Shown one piece after another: positions 11,401-22,456 of a stretch of DNA of 64,000 nt. The translations under genes and the position numbers were made by a program. Within the stretch, counting starts at the first letter, position 1; every line of letters begins with the position of its first letter. The notes under the pieces are model-generated. The model saw only the letters and a list, made by a program, of their open reading frames with translations, searched no databases and was not told the origin of the DNA. This DNA is from Auricularia sp. M13 (lineage: Eukaryota > Basidiomycota > Agaricomycetes > Auriculariales > Auriculariaceae): contig CM073193.1 of NCBI GenBank assembly GCA_037042915.1, forward strand, positions 3,286,001-3,350,000, in the 5' to 3' direction.

Positions 11401-12108
11401 CGCCCAGATGCGCTCCCGAAGGCTATCGGTGCGTTGTGCGGGGTCCAGAATGAATAGTAGGAGCTCGCGCAGACTGAGCCCTCTGTTGTCGAGGTCGGCG
11501 AGTAGGTGTAGCGAGGCAGCACGAAGGTTCGTCTCTCGTTCTTGCTCCTTGAGCTGCCGTTCCCTCTCGGCTGACGTCTTTCGAATTTCCTGCAGCTCCT
11601 GACGGTTGAGTTGCACTGTCTGGCTACGCGCCTTCTGTCCGCGCTGCCGATGCCGTGCATTCAAGATCTCCTTTGGTCCAACGTGAGGAGAAGAGTAAGG
11701 GTCGAGACCATCCATGTCCAGGACCTCCTCAAGATGTTTGGACGACGATGGTACGGGGTCTCCACCGCGTTGAGCAGGCGTAAGCGGTACGTTCCTACGT
11801 GGTGTCATTGGCACCTCGTCACTGTTCAATCGCATGCTGAAGAACTCGTTCAGCTCATCGTCATCCATTTCGGCCAGGACAGCATCAGCATGTTGCCTGT
11901 TCTTCGATGGAGACGAGAGCTCGGGTGGTGCGCTGCTGGGTCGTGGCGTGTCAGACCAGCCGTCCAATATATCTTCGTCTTCGTCTTCTTCATCGCCTAC
12001 ATTCGTATTCAGGACCAATCCGAGTGCTGGCACAGACATGTTGCTTGTATGACCGGAGGACGACTTGCTGATTGTAAGGAGAGGCAACGGATCTAAAATA
12101 GGGCTCAT
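8470..12108 (-). CDS. DUF6589 family protein, candidate transposase of the element
   Basis: A large protein of over 1,000 residues. It has an acidic/Ser-Pro-rich N-terminus (EDEDEDILDGW, ELSSPSKNRQ) and a coiled, charged region (RQELQEIRKTSAERERQLKE). The DUF6589 core reads in order: FDATNLYPQF, LVANYHGLYLYATGAQRQ, GYTCSY, YDNVNMAGNVAEQ, FFGDQLTVAR, HYILRVWPEKLR, LVLKNWLVNPTG and ALDHMQEHLNFWIK. The tail is acidic. An intron near 10518-10559 joins ART to DAIQNMTAATAA; another after EKLR joins DLVLKNW. The conserved Asp of YDNVN (codon 10612-10614), Asp of GDQL (10082-10084) and Glu of QEHLN (9285-9287) are candidates for a DDE-type catalytic triad; this is inference. No frame break was found. 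Family assignment is confident, function is not. Confidence 0.85.
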
Positions 12109-12130
12109 CGTCTTTTAACCGACCTCCTCG
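12109..12130. promoter_or_regulatory. 22-bp gap between divergent start codons of the element's two genes
   Basis: The start codon of the DUF6589 gene (minus, 12108) and that of the helicase gene (plus, 12131) are only 22 bp apart. The 5' UTRs, and probably the promoters, must therefore overlap the opposite coding sequence, unless the DUF6589 protein starts at the internal Met of MSVPALGLVL about 70 bp further in. Confidence 0.55.
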
Positions 12131-14661
12131 ATGCCTCCTCGCAGACAGTCACAGCGGCAGAATGCTGCTTCCGCTAGGCAGGGGTTCTCAACGCACAGCT
12201 CTCGAGGACCGATCTTTGTATCGGTAACTGCTGAAGACAAGGAAAAGATTGTTGAGCTCATGAAGCAACATTTTGGCTGGTCGCACGAGCCTCGTCCAAT
12301 GCAGGTCAAGGCTGCTCTCGCGCAGGTCGACGGCGAGGACGTGATTGTGCATGCTCCAACGGGCCATGGCAAAACGGGTATAGTGGCAGGCCCTCATGCT
12401 TTCCCGCAGAACAAGGGTCGCGTTACAATTTTCGTCTCGCCGCTCATCGCGCTGCAAGAAGAAATGGTCACTACGTTCAAAGCCGACTATAACCTCAATG
12501 CAGTTGCGGTAAATTCAACAAGAACAAAAAGCCTGAAAGCCACAATGCAGGTGAGAAACATAGTGTATTCTGTGCCATTTGATTCTGACAGTGACTACAA
12601 CAGGATATATGCGCCGGGAAATATGCTGTAGTCCTCATCTCTCCGGAGATGCTGCAGTCCAGGCGGTTTGTCGACAATGTTCTGCGCGATGCAGAATTTT
12701 TTGTTCGGTTCCTCTCACTCGTGGTCGATGAGGCTCATACCGTCTCACATTGGGGAGCACACTTCCGCAAGAAGTATGGCACCCTTGGTGTTGTACGGGC
12801 ATTTCTACGCGCTGGGACATCCGTGGTTGCCATGTCTGCTTCCCTCACCCCTCGAGTGCGCAGGGACATACTCAAAAAGCTTCAATTCAGCTCGAACTTC
12901 ATCAATATCGACGAGGGCAACAACCGTCCGAATGTGGCTATCGTAGTCCGTGCCTGTCATCGCCAGCTCTCCTCGTTTGCAGACCTCGATTTTGTCATAC
13001 CGGCGAACATCCAGGCAGCGCAAGACATACCGTCAACATTCATTTACTGCGATAAGAAGGAGGAGGGTGATGCGATCGTTGACCACCTCCGCGAGCGGCT
13101 GCCGGAAAGCATGCGCGAGCTGGGTCTCGTCCGCCCCTTTAATGCCTCCCTTTCACATCACTATCGCAGAAATGCACTCCAGCACTTCCGCGCTGGGAAC
13201 ATTCGTGTCATGGTCTGTACTGATGCGGCGGGCATGGTGAGCTTGGTATGACATCTTTGTTAAATGTTGATGGTCTTGCAGGGCTGCAATATACCCAACA
13301 TCGAGATCGTCGTGCAGTGGAGGCTTCCCGAAAAGCTTTCAATGTTTGTTCAGCGAGCGGGACGGGCTGCTCGGCGCCCCGGAACCTCGGGACTCGCTGT
13401 TCTTCTTGTCGAGCCCACAGCATACACCGAATTCATCGACAAAAGCTTTGGCCACGATGAAGACTCGCCTGCTGCTCCACAGGCACCACCGGCCCACGGT
13501 GCTGCTGCTCCCAAGAAGAAGACGGCCAAGAAAAAGAGCAAGGCCGGCCGTGCGCCACGAGGCTACGCCAAAGCCCACGGCCGCAATCGTGGCTGCAGCT
13601 GCGACGAAGAGACGAACGCCCGCCATGCGGATCTATGTCTGAAAGTCGACGAGGCCGCAGAGGACGAAGGCTTACTCTGTCTCGTCCAAACGGGAGATTG
13701 TCGTCGACGCGTCATTGCCGATGCCTTTGGCAACATGGACAGGTGTATGTTCACAGGTTATCAATTATCCAGCACTGACAGGCATTCTTCAGCGGCTCTT
13801 GGACCTTGCTGTGATTTGTGCAACCCCACACTCTTTGCGCGCACTTTGCCAGGTCGAGGGCCAAAACAGAAGCCGCGGTTGACCAAGAAAGACAAGAACA
13901 ACACGGCCTCAGACGTTATTGATGCGCTTTACGACTGGCGCCTGTCTGTCTGGAAGAAGGACCTTGCGTATACCGGGTTCTCCGATGTTGCGCTGCTATC
14001 TGACGAACGTATTCTGACATTGGCGCGTGTACCCGAATTCAACTCGGAACGCGTGCTCAAGGTCGAGATGGGCGAGTGGCGATGGTGGACGCGATACGGA
14101 CGCTCACTCTGGCGTGCGTTGGCCGGTGTCTACAACGAGCGGGCGGCACAAGACCCTGCACCGACGACATCGACAAAGCGCAAGCGCGGCGCGCCGTCAA
14201 ACAACACTCAGCCGGCTCTGCACCCATCGAGCACTCACACACCATCCGCTGCCGCTTCCTCGTCTGCCAGTGCTGCGCAGTCAACGAGCAGCGTGTCTGG
14301 TGCGCCAGCAAAGCGGCCTCGGATGACCGCCCCACCTCCAGCGGCAGCAGCGCCGCCGCCGCCACACCTTATGCACCCTCCGCCTGGTGTCATGCATATG
14401 CCGGAGCACGTACCGCTTACGCCAGGTGCTACAGTGCCGCGGATTCTTCGCAATCTTGCACCTGTGCCAACGCCGTCGGGGCCAACAAATGATCCATCTC
14501 GTGTTGTTCACGGGTCCGACGGCAGGTATTACTTCGCGGCCGTCGACCGGCTATGGTACAGGATGCCGCAGAGCTTCACTCCCCAGCCAGCACGAGGTGG
14601 AAGAGGTGCAGGGAGAGCCCCAGGACGTGGCCGGGGTGGGCAGGGAGCCGGTCCACCCTAG
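12131..14661 (+). CDS. RecQ-type ATP-dependent DNA helicase carried by the element
   Basis: 3'-5' helicase family. Motif I APTGHGKT, motif Ia VSPLIALQEE, motif II VVDEAHTVSHWG, motif III AMSASLTP, motif V AGMGCNIPNIEIVVQW and motif VI QRAGRAARRPG are all present. They are followed by a RecQ-like zinc-binding region (LLCLVQTGDCRRR ... CCDLC). The C-terminus is Pro/Ser/Ala-rich and ends in an RG-rich segment (ARGGRGAGRAPGRGRGG). Exons are 12131-12550, 12604-13236 and 13282-14661; an optional 39-nt in-frame intron lies at 13743-13781. No HRDC domain was seen. It differs from a cellular RecQ by its location inside the TIRs and by its partner gene. It probably unwinds DNA during transposition or repair of the element. 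Confidence 0.88.
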
Positions 14662-14919
14662 ATTAGTTGTAGAACTTGCAGACTCCAAGTAACATCTGAA
14701 ACGTGCTGTACTAGATGCCTTAAAGCGCTTTATTGCTTATTTATGAGCTGGAATGCATTAAATATGCTGGAAATGCCGAGCCTCGGTGATGTGGTGCAGC
14801 AAATGAGCCCGGAAACCATGTCAAGCAGTTGCTACACACTCTGAGGTCTTCATTTTCATATCAGTATGTCAAGAAGGTGTCCTGAGTCGATACATATTAT
14901 TTTGAGAGGTTCGAATGCT

Positions 14920-15174
14920 GCTACTAATTACTGAGTATTTTCCGGAGGTCAAAATATTCATATGTCCAATCGCTTCCAAAAGCAATAATATCGATTTTTC
15001 ATTACGGGTCTGAGAGAACAGTTTTTGTGTGGTGGGCAAAGTCGGTGCGGCTAAGTCTTTTTTCACACGGCTATCTGGGATTTCTGACCTATTTAAACCG
15101 CGACGGTGCGTCCCAGCCGCTACATGACGAAGACATTTGTCGGAGTTTGAATGTAGCGGCTGGTTACGAGCCTA
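14920..15174. repeat. Right terminal inverted repeat
   Basis: Inverted partner of 7905-8161. The inner edge is at CTACTAATTACTGAG and the outer edge at GGTTACGAGCCTA. It has the same order of conserved and diverged blocks as the left copy. Confidence 0.88.
15113..15163. other. Sub-terminal hairpin, right end of element
   Basis: Perfect 13-bp stem CCAGCCGCTACAT (15113-15125) with its reverse complement at 15151-15163. It occupies the same place as the left hairpin and shares the outer CCAG/CTGG. Apart from that the stem sequence is different, although flanking TIR sequence is conserved. Confidence 0.85.
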
Positions 15175-15183
15175 ACGTTCAGG
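15175..15183. repeat. Target-site duplication, right copy (ACGTTCAGG)
   Basis: Identical 9-bp partner of 7896-7904, directly abutting the right terminus (..GGTTACGAGCCTA). Removing one copy and the element would restore a PSY2 upstream region continuous with 15184 onward. Confidence 0.9.
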
Positions 15184-15403
15184 CGTGAAAAAGCAACCAC
15201 CACTTTCAAACGCCGCCCGGTCCGGTCCGCGTGTCCGTGTCCTTTCAGATTCAGACTTCCAGCGCACCGCTCTCAGCTCATGGCGCGCTGCCTCCGCCCC
15301 TCCCGCACGTGGCCTCTGGCCCGATGCTGTTCCGAACGTTGCAAAGAAGCATTGCTGTCACAGATACTACTTATTAGGTACATATTCCGTGTAGATCCCG
15401 CGC

Positions 15404-18400
15404 TCAGGCACGCAGCCGGTCCGCAATTGCCCCCAGCAGCTCCGCCAGTCTCTCTGCCTCGGCGTTTGCCAGCGTCGTGTTCTTCTCAATCGTGATCGCC
15501 TCCGTCAGCGCAGGCAGCGTCGTCGCGCCGTAACCCAGCCATTTCCCGGGGGCGACGCCGAGGTGCTTGTACCATTCCTGCCAACACGTCAGTCGGTCTG
15601 CGCGCTTCACACCATGCAGTACACGCACCCGGTCTTTGATTCCTTCCTTTGAAATGAACCCGCGCTCGAACGTCGACAGCTTCTTGTTCACCTTCCTCAC
15701 GCGTCTCACCGCCCGGATGAACTTGATAGGGTTTGGGTGCCTGCGCTTCGGTGCGTGCCGCTGCGGCCATCCCGCCGGAGGCCGTCCGTCCACCAAGTCA
15801 ACATGCTCGCCTGTGTACTCCTTCTCCTGCGCCTTCAGCCAGTCCAGTTCCTCCGCATTTATATCTTCGTCTACGGACTGCGCAAAGTCGTACCGCGAGC
15901 GCACAGGAAGACCCAAATAATAGCGCATCGACGCGGCCGCCCGGCGAGCCTTGCAGCGCAGCTTGCGCAAGAACTTGGGCTTTCTCTTGCGAAGGAGCTT
16001 CTTGAGCGCATCTTCAGCATCTTTCTTTTCGGTGTCGAACTTGATGCTCGAAGTTACGAGACTGGCTATGGCATCGCGGAGCGGCGTCAGGTTGGGCTTG
16101 TCGTCCAAGTTCTTGCTCAATTCCTCCACGCTAGAGACCAACTTGTTAGCTAGCACACTTTCATATCCATTCGCAGGGGCGTACACGTCAAGATAGGACT
16201 CGAGCTGAAGCGCGTATTGTGTCGTGTTAATCGGAAGCACCACCGAGTCCGAGATACGGAGTGCAACGACACCGAGGAACTTGGCCACCGCAACCTGTGC
16301 ATAGTCAGAACATGCTCAACAGCATACGAGTGGAAGCAACATACGTGACGGTGGAATCCAGGGTCAGCATAAAGCTCCTGCCAGCGCTCGCTATCGTACA
16401 CCTGTTCCCCGGCATTAGACATCTCCCTGAGTTCTGCCTGACGACGGCGAATACTCACGGAATGATAATGATACACGGCATCTCCCTTACCGCCCCCAAA
16501 GCCGCCGTCGGTACTGGCAATGCCGATGTGTTGCAGGAAGACAGTGTAATCACTACCGCTGCCTAACGGATTCACTCCAAGACTGGCAGGGGCCAGTTTA
16601 GCCTGTGCGTCCTCTTCTGTGCGTGCAGCGCTCCACAATGTGGCCGATATATTGGCCGCGAAGGGGCCGACATCTTGCTTGGTATCCCATAGAGTGCGTT
16701 TGCTGTCAGTAGGATGTGGGATCTGGTCGGCGACGGAGCGTAGCAAATGGGAAAGCGACGGCGAGCCGCTGATGTGGAAGTTGGCGCCGCTCACGGAGCT
16801 GTCTGTTGTCCTCGTCAGCAAAAAAAAAATTACTGGGGAACGGGAGGACAGACCCAAGTTAAGGTACGCAACGACATGCTGCGAAAGGAAATGCCCGAAG
16901 TCCTCGCCGTACTCAGTCGATCCAATCAAACCATATTCCTCGGCGTCCCAGCTGGCGATGAGGATGGTCCGAAGCGGCCTCCAGCCACTGTGCCAGAGGT
17001 GCGCGAAGCCACGGATGGTTTCGTGCAACGAAACGGAGCCGCTGGTGGGGTCTGTGGCACCCATGACCCAGGCATCTCTGTGGTTTCCAATTACAACGAT
17101 CTCGTCCTTAATGTGCCCGGGAATGACGGCCATGGTGTTCCAAATAGGCGTGACCTTCTCGTCCACGTTATTGTGCAGCCGGACGACCGTCTTGCTGATG
17201 CCATTTCCGTCAAGCTCTTGGAAGAGACGCTTCGCGTTGGCCCAAGAGATGGGCAGCGATGGAATGGACGGTGCGTTCAGTGCTTCATCGCGCGTCACGT
17301 TCGCGTAGGCTGGCCGGCCGGGAGTTGTGGGGTCGCCGGGGTACATGGAGATGAACTGCACGCTGCCGCGCTGTACCGCGGTAGGGTTGCGCGCAGGACC
17401 TACTCGTCTGAGAAACGAGTTTATGCCAATGAGATCAAAGACTCACCGTTGGGATATACTTCAAAGCCCTCATCCTCTGTCACGCCGCCGTCATCGCGTG
17501 GGTCGCTGTATATGAGAACGCCTACGGCACCGAGCTCCTGCGCACGCTTGATCTTGAGTCCGCGGAAGTTGGCACTGCACATGAATCGCCGTGAGGAGCG
17601 CGTAAGAAATTATATAAACGATCTTACCCGTAGCGCGCCAGCACAATCGCGCCTTTGAAATCTACGCCCTTCGCCTCGAGCTCATCGTAATCACTCTTGA
17701 GGCCGTAATTGGCGTAAATGAGGCGACCCTTGACATCTCCACCCTTGGACAGGCCGTGGAAGGTTGGCACGGCATAAACATACTTGCCAGCCTCAGGGTC
17801 GGTGTCATCTGCAACTTCCTCGAGCGGTGCGCTCCAGGTGACATTGCCGTCTGAATCGAGGATTTCGAGATGGCGGTCCAACGGTGTGTTCATCACGGGA
17901 TAATAGGTATCGATCCAAGCTCTGGGCTGAGACGTCCATGGCAGCGTGAGTGTTGCCAGGCGGGACGCGGGAGAGCCGGCTTGGAAGATGGGGACACTCT
18001 TGCGCGGCGGGAGACGGAACTCCTGCTGGAAGAGTGTGAGGACATCCTGTGCGGTGACGAGATCCTGCGGCGAGCCGGCAATATGGGGTTTGGTGGCCAG
18101 AAGACGCGAGGTGGCAATGGCGCTCTCGTTGTTGGGAACGGTGCTGCGAGTGAGTCAGCTGCGAAGGATCCAGGCTGCTGGCCGGGTATTACACACAGAA
18201 ACTCGCGGATTGCCCGCCTGCCTTTGAGCGGCGGCTGGTGCTCGTGAGGGTGGCCGTGACGGCCGAGGGCTGCGTATCCCCAGGCTGCATGCACATCGTG
18301 GTCCACAGCGTTCCGGTGATGGTGGGCGCAGTTGCGGGAGTGGTGCAGCCAAAGCAGAACGGTGCCGAGAATGGCGAGGAGAATGTACTTGCGCTGCCTG

Positions 18401-18501
18401 GCCTGTCTCTTCAGGACCGGGTTGGCCTCCGCCGGAGCCGCCGCGACCGCCGTCGCTGGCAGCAGCGGGCCGTTGTCTTTGAATGAACTGGGTGAGCCCA
18501 T
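15404..18501 (-). CDS. M28 family glutamate-carboxypeptidase-II-like membrane metallopeptidase
   Basis: Type II membrane protein: a short cytosolic head (MGSPSSFKDNG), then a TM segment KYILLAILGTVLLWL. A PA-type domain follows (VDFKGAIVLARYG, AQELGAVGVLIYSDP), then the zinc peptidase core with GNHRDAW and GATDPTSGS (ligand His/Asp), WDAEEYGLIGSTEYGE (catalytic and ligand Glu) and VYHYHS (ligand His). The C-terminus is the transferrin-receptor-like dimerisation domain (LPINTTQYALQLESYL ... GAIADRL). Yeast Tre1/Tre2/Vps70 and mammalian FOLH1 share this layout. Start chosen at MGSPSSF rather than an upstream ATG at 18534. It is divergent from the branching enzyme gene, sharing a roughly 300-bp upstream region. 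Confidence 0.85.
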
Positions 18502-18802
18502 GGTGGAACGAGGGCAAGGTGCAAGCCGGCGCAAGGATGACGCGCGGTCTCACGCGATCTCGCAACTGGTCCCGTATTACTGAGCTCAGTGTATGCCGAT
18601 AATCCCGCGTGCACCGGGCTGTTGCGCTCGCCGCCGAGCATGCAGCATACAGCCGCCAGGTACCGTATGGCAGCGCACAGAGACTCAGAGCAGCCCAGGA
18701 CTCGGGAGTGCCGGGCCGGCGACCGCGACGCATGAATGACGTACGGGCACTCCAACCTGAAGTGGAAAATTCCTCCTGGCTCTGGCTCTTCCGCAAACGA
18801 CG
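18502..18802. promoter_or_regulatory. Shared divergent upstream region of M28 peptidase and branching enzyme genes
   Basis: About 300 bp between two divergent start codons. It is GC-rich and no TATA box is evident. It must carry both promoters. Confidence 0.5.
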
Positions 18803-21274
18803 ATGGCAAAGCTCGACACCAGGCCCATTCTCGACCAGGACCCGTACCTGAAGGACTCGCTGCCGGCCATCTCGGCCAGATACGACCAGTTCGTCAAGTG
18901 GAGGAACGATCTCGTCCAGTCCGAGGCCGGCTACGACGCGTTTTCCAAGGGCTACCTCAAGTTCGGCCTCAACGTCGCCCCAGACAACACGATCACATAT
19001 CGCGAGTGGGCGCCGAACGCTGTCACCGCCCATCTTATCGGCGATTTCAGTGAGTGCCAGCGCTCGTCGCAGACGTCCCGCTCAACTCTGCTGGCGCGCT
19101 TCAAGACGCGTGGGACCGCTCGACGCACCCCCTGACCAAGAACAACTTCGGCGTATGGGAAATATCCATCCCACCGGTCAACGGCCAGCCTGCCATTCCC
19201 CATGACTCCAAAATCAAGGCATGTCGACGCACTGGCCGTCTGCGATGGCTGCCCATTGACTTGGACATTGCACGACAGATTTCCATGACTATTCCCAATG
19301 GGGAGCGCATCGAGCGCCTCCCAGCATGGATCAAGCGCGTCACCCAGGACCTGCAGGTCTCGCCCGTGTACGACGCCCGCTTCTGGAATCCTCCTCAGGC
19401 CGAGCGTTATGTTTTCAAAAACCAGCATCCTCCCAAGCCCGATAACCCCAAGATCTACGAGGCCCATGTCGGCATCTCCACCCCGGAGGGTCGCGTGGGA
19501 CAGTACAAGGAGTTCACTCAAAATGTCCTGCCGCGCATCAAGAAGCTGGGGTACAACACCATTCAGCTCATGGCCATCCAGGAGCACGCATACTATGCCT
19601 GTCAGTGGGCTTTACTTATCCGCGGCTGCAGCCTATTTGACATCTGCCGACAGCTTTCGGATACCAAGTCACCAACTTCTTCGCTGCCAGTTCGCGTTAT
19701 GGCAGCCCCGAGGACCTGAAGGAACTCATCGATGTTGCCCATGGCATGGGTATCACTGTTCTTCTCGACATCGTACATTCGCACGCCTGCAAGAACGTAC
19801 TCGACGGCCTCAACCTTTTCGACGGCACTGACCATCTCTATTTCCACGAGGGCTCCAGGGGTCGCCATGAGCTGTGGGACAGCAGACTTTTCAACTACGG
19901 CCATCACGAGGTCCTCCGTTTCCTCATGTCCAACCTCCGCTTTTGGATGGAGGAGTACCAATTCGACGGCTTCCGCTTCGACGGTGTCACCTCCATGATC
20001 TACCTGCACCACGGAATCGGCACCGGCTTTTCTGGCGGCTACCACGAGTACTTTGGCGAGAGCGCTGACATCGAGGCGCTCGTCTACCTTATGCTCGCCA
20101 ATGATATGCTGCACGAGCTCTATCCGAACATCCTGACCATCGCGGAGGACGTCTCCGGAATGCCGCTTCTGTGCCGCCCAGTGTCCGAGGGCGGCGTCGG
20201 ATTCGACTACAGGCTCTCGATGGCCGTACCGGACATGTGGATCAAAATGCTCAAGGAGCAGAGAGACGACGACTGGGAAATGGGCCATGTAGCCCATACG
20301 CTCACTAACCGCCGCTGGCAGGAGAAAAGCGTCGCATACGCCGAGAGCCATGACCAGGCGCTCGTGGGCGACAAGACACTTGCTTTCTGGCTTATGGACA
20401 AGGAGATGTGTAAGCTTCACAATCCCTCATTGTTACACCGCTCGTTTAACACATTGTAGACACTCACATGTCCGATTTGACCCCTTTGACACCTGTTATC
20501 GACCGCGGCCTCGCTCTGCACAAGATCATTCGGTATGTTGCGTCGTTGCATCGATGTGTTGGTACTGATGGACGACCAGGCTGATCGTTCATTCTCTCGG
20601 TGGCGAGGCGTACCTCAACTTCGAGGGCAATGAGTTTGGTCATCCTGAGGTCAGCACGCGTAATTACTGCGCGACTCTATACTGACTGGAATGCAGTGGC
20701 TGGATTTCCCTCGGGCCGGCAACAACAACTCGTTCCACTACGCACGCAGGCAGTGGAACGTCGTTGACGATCCGCTTCTGCGCTACAAGTACCTCAACGA
20801 GTTCGACGCTGCTATGCAGCACACAGAGGATAAGTTCCGCTGGCTCTCGTCTCCTCCTGTGCGTGCACTCGTGTGTTCACCGTATGCGGTCAAATGGAAG
20901 CTCACGGAACACCGTAGGCATATGTCTCTCTCAAGCACGAAATCGACAAGGTCATTGTGTTTGAGCGCGCGGGCCTGCTCTTCATCTTCAACTTCCACCC
21001 CAACCAGTCCTTCGCGGACTACCGCGTCGGCGTCGACGTGCCCGGCAAGTATCGCGTCGTTCTCTCGAGCGACGAGAAGCGCTTCGGCGGGCACGATCGC
21101 GTCAGCCTCGACTCCGAGTTCTTCACTACGCCCATGGAGTGGAACAACAGAAAGAACTGGGTACAGGTACGGGTTTCCGTGCACACGCCATGCTGTCACC
21201 CCCGATTCATGTTCGCTTCATTGCAGGTCTACATCCCGACGCGCACCGCCCTCGTACTTGGCAAAGCCGACTGA
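18803..21274 (+). CDS. GLC3: 1,4-alpha-glucan branching enzyme
   Basis: GH13 enzyme that makes alpha-1,6 branches in glycogen. An N-terminal CBM48-type region ([20 protein letters not shown]) precedes the catalytic barrel with [12 protein letters not shown] (nucleophile region), [10 protein letters not shown] (acid/base Glu) and [14 protein letters not shown]. It ends [15 protein letters not shown]. Exons are 18803-19049, 19106-19218, 19279-19600, 19654-20410, 20460-20532, 20580-20649, 20697-20858, 20918-21166 and 21227-21274; every junction keeps the frame. The second intron (19219-19278) begins with GC (AAG|GCATGT). Length and motif order match the family and no defect is seen. Confidence 0.95.
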
Positions 21275-22456
21275 GGGCATATTGAATCAAAGAATGACAA
21301 ACCATAGAGAAAGACCTTAGATCGATGACCCGATACGGACCACCAGACAGAGTGTAAAATAGGCTTGGTGTTGCCATGCAGCCCGAAGAAATGTATACGT
21401 CCCGCGTTGACTCTCGACTGATTTGACTTCCTTCCACTCAGAACACAGGTCGTGATGGCAGGATTGTTAGCCGTCGCTGGCTAAAGAGCTCGGTCCGCGA
21501 CACGTGTGGTGGTCTCTAGTCACTCAGAATCGTCTTGTCTCCTTCAGCAATGGAACTACAGTGGAATGTCGGAGGACGGCAACTTCGTAGATACGCTGGC
21601 AATGTGAAATAACCGGGGCTCGAGGGTGATATGAGGAAGAGCGCGCCCAATACGCGACTGGGCGCCGTCGCACAAACACTGATTCTGCCGGTGAAGCTGC
21701 AAAGTTACGCCTGGACCCAGTTGGAACGTGCGCCGTCAATTGAGAAGAGTACATGACCGAAGGGCCAGCCAAGATAACAGTCTAATCGGTCGCATTCTTT
21801 CACATCCCTCGCCAACTGAGTCAGAAAAACAGATAGAGTCAATCAGGGCCTTCGTCTTTCCTTAACGCATGGCCATGCCCATGCGATGCGCTGGCGGGTC
21901 TGAGGGCGACAGTCATCCATCCGAACTGGCCAAAATTCATCAAGAGAAGTCCGCGGAGCGCCCGCGCACAGCCCCACCGCTTGCACATCGAATTCAGGCA
22001 CGCTGATAGGCAGTGATCGACAGGCAGGATTTTGTCAGATTGCTTCCGCGACACGGCGAAAGGCTCTCCCCATCTTGGGAAGCAGTATAGTCAGGGCCTG
22101 GCGTACAGGGGGTGCGGAGGAATGCGTGTGTGCAGTGTCGAGAGTCCGCCGAGGGAGGCTATGGTACACGGTGCGGTGGCGAGAGCCCAAGAAAGCGCGA
22201 AAGCGAGTAAGGAGCGGGAGGGAGGGCAATGAAGGAGCCTGTGTCATACGACCGAGTCGTAATCTCGTTCAGGAGTGAGTGTGGAATGGCCGACGTGTAC
22301 TGCTAACGTTGAGCCTCCCATCCGAGCTGGCAGCGAGGAGTCAAACCCGGGGGATAGATGCGGCGATGAGCGATCAATTTCGGGCAGCTCGTGCGCTAAC
22401 TGGGATGTTCTTCCATGGGAAGAGGTCTGCTCTGCGGGTGAGCATTGAAGAGGAGG
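21275..22456. other. Intergenic region, no supported gene
   Basis: 1.2 kb between two convergent genes. Only short overlapping reading frames on both strands are seen, with no recognisable motif or splice pattern. Part will be 3' UTR of the branching enzyme. Confidence 0.5.

Larger units (their letters stand above)
7905..15174. mobile_element. Complete 7.27-kb TIR transposon with DUF6589 gene and RecQ-like helicase gene
   Basis: Boundaries are set by three agreeing signals. The termini match (left TAGTCTCGTAACCAG; right, reverse-complemented, TAGGCTCGTAACCAG). Long inverted repeats of about 255 bp follow. A perfect 9-bp target-site duplication flanks the whole. Inside are two divergent genes, a DUF6589 protein (8470-12108, minus) and a RecQ-type helicase (12131-14661, plus). 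Both genes look intact, and the TSD shows no mismatch, so the insertion is probably not old. A 9-bp TSD with long TIRs resembles Mutator-like elements, but no MULE transposase motif was recognised. The DUF6589 protein is the likeliest transposase (inference). It lies between PSY2 and the M28 peptidase gene. Confidence 0.88.

Noticed and set aside
7905-15174. Helitron or telomere-linked helicase interpretation of the RecQ gene region
   Set aside because: Helitrons lack TIRs and target duplications and encode Rep-Hel proteins. Here TIRs, a 9-bp TSD and a RecQ-type helicase without a Rep domain are seen, and flanking genes are ordinary.
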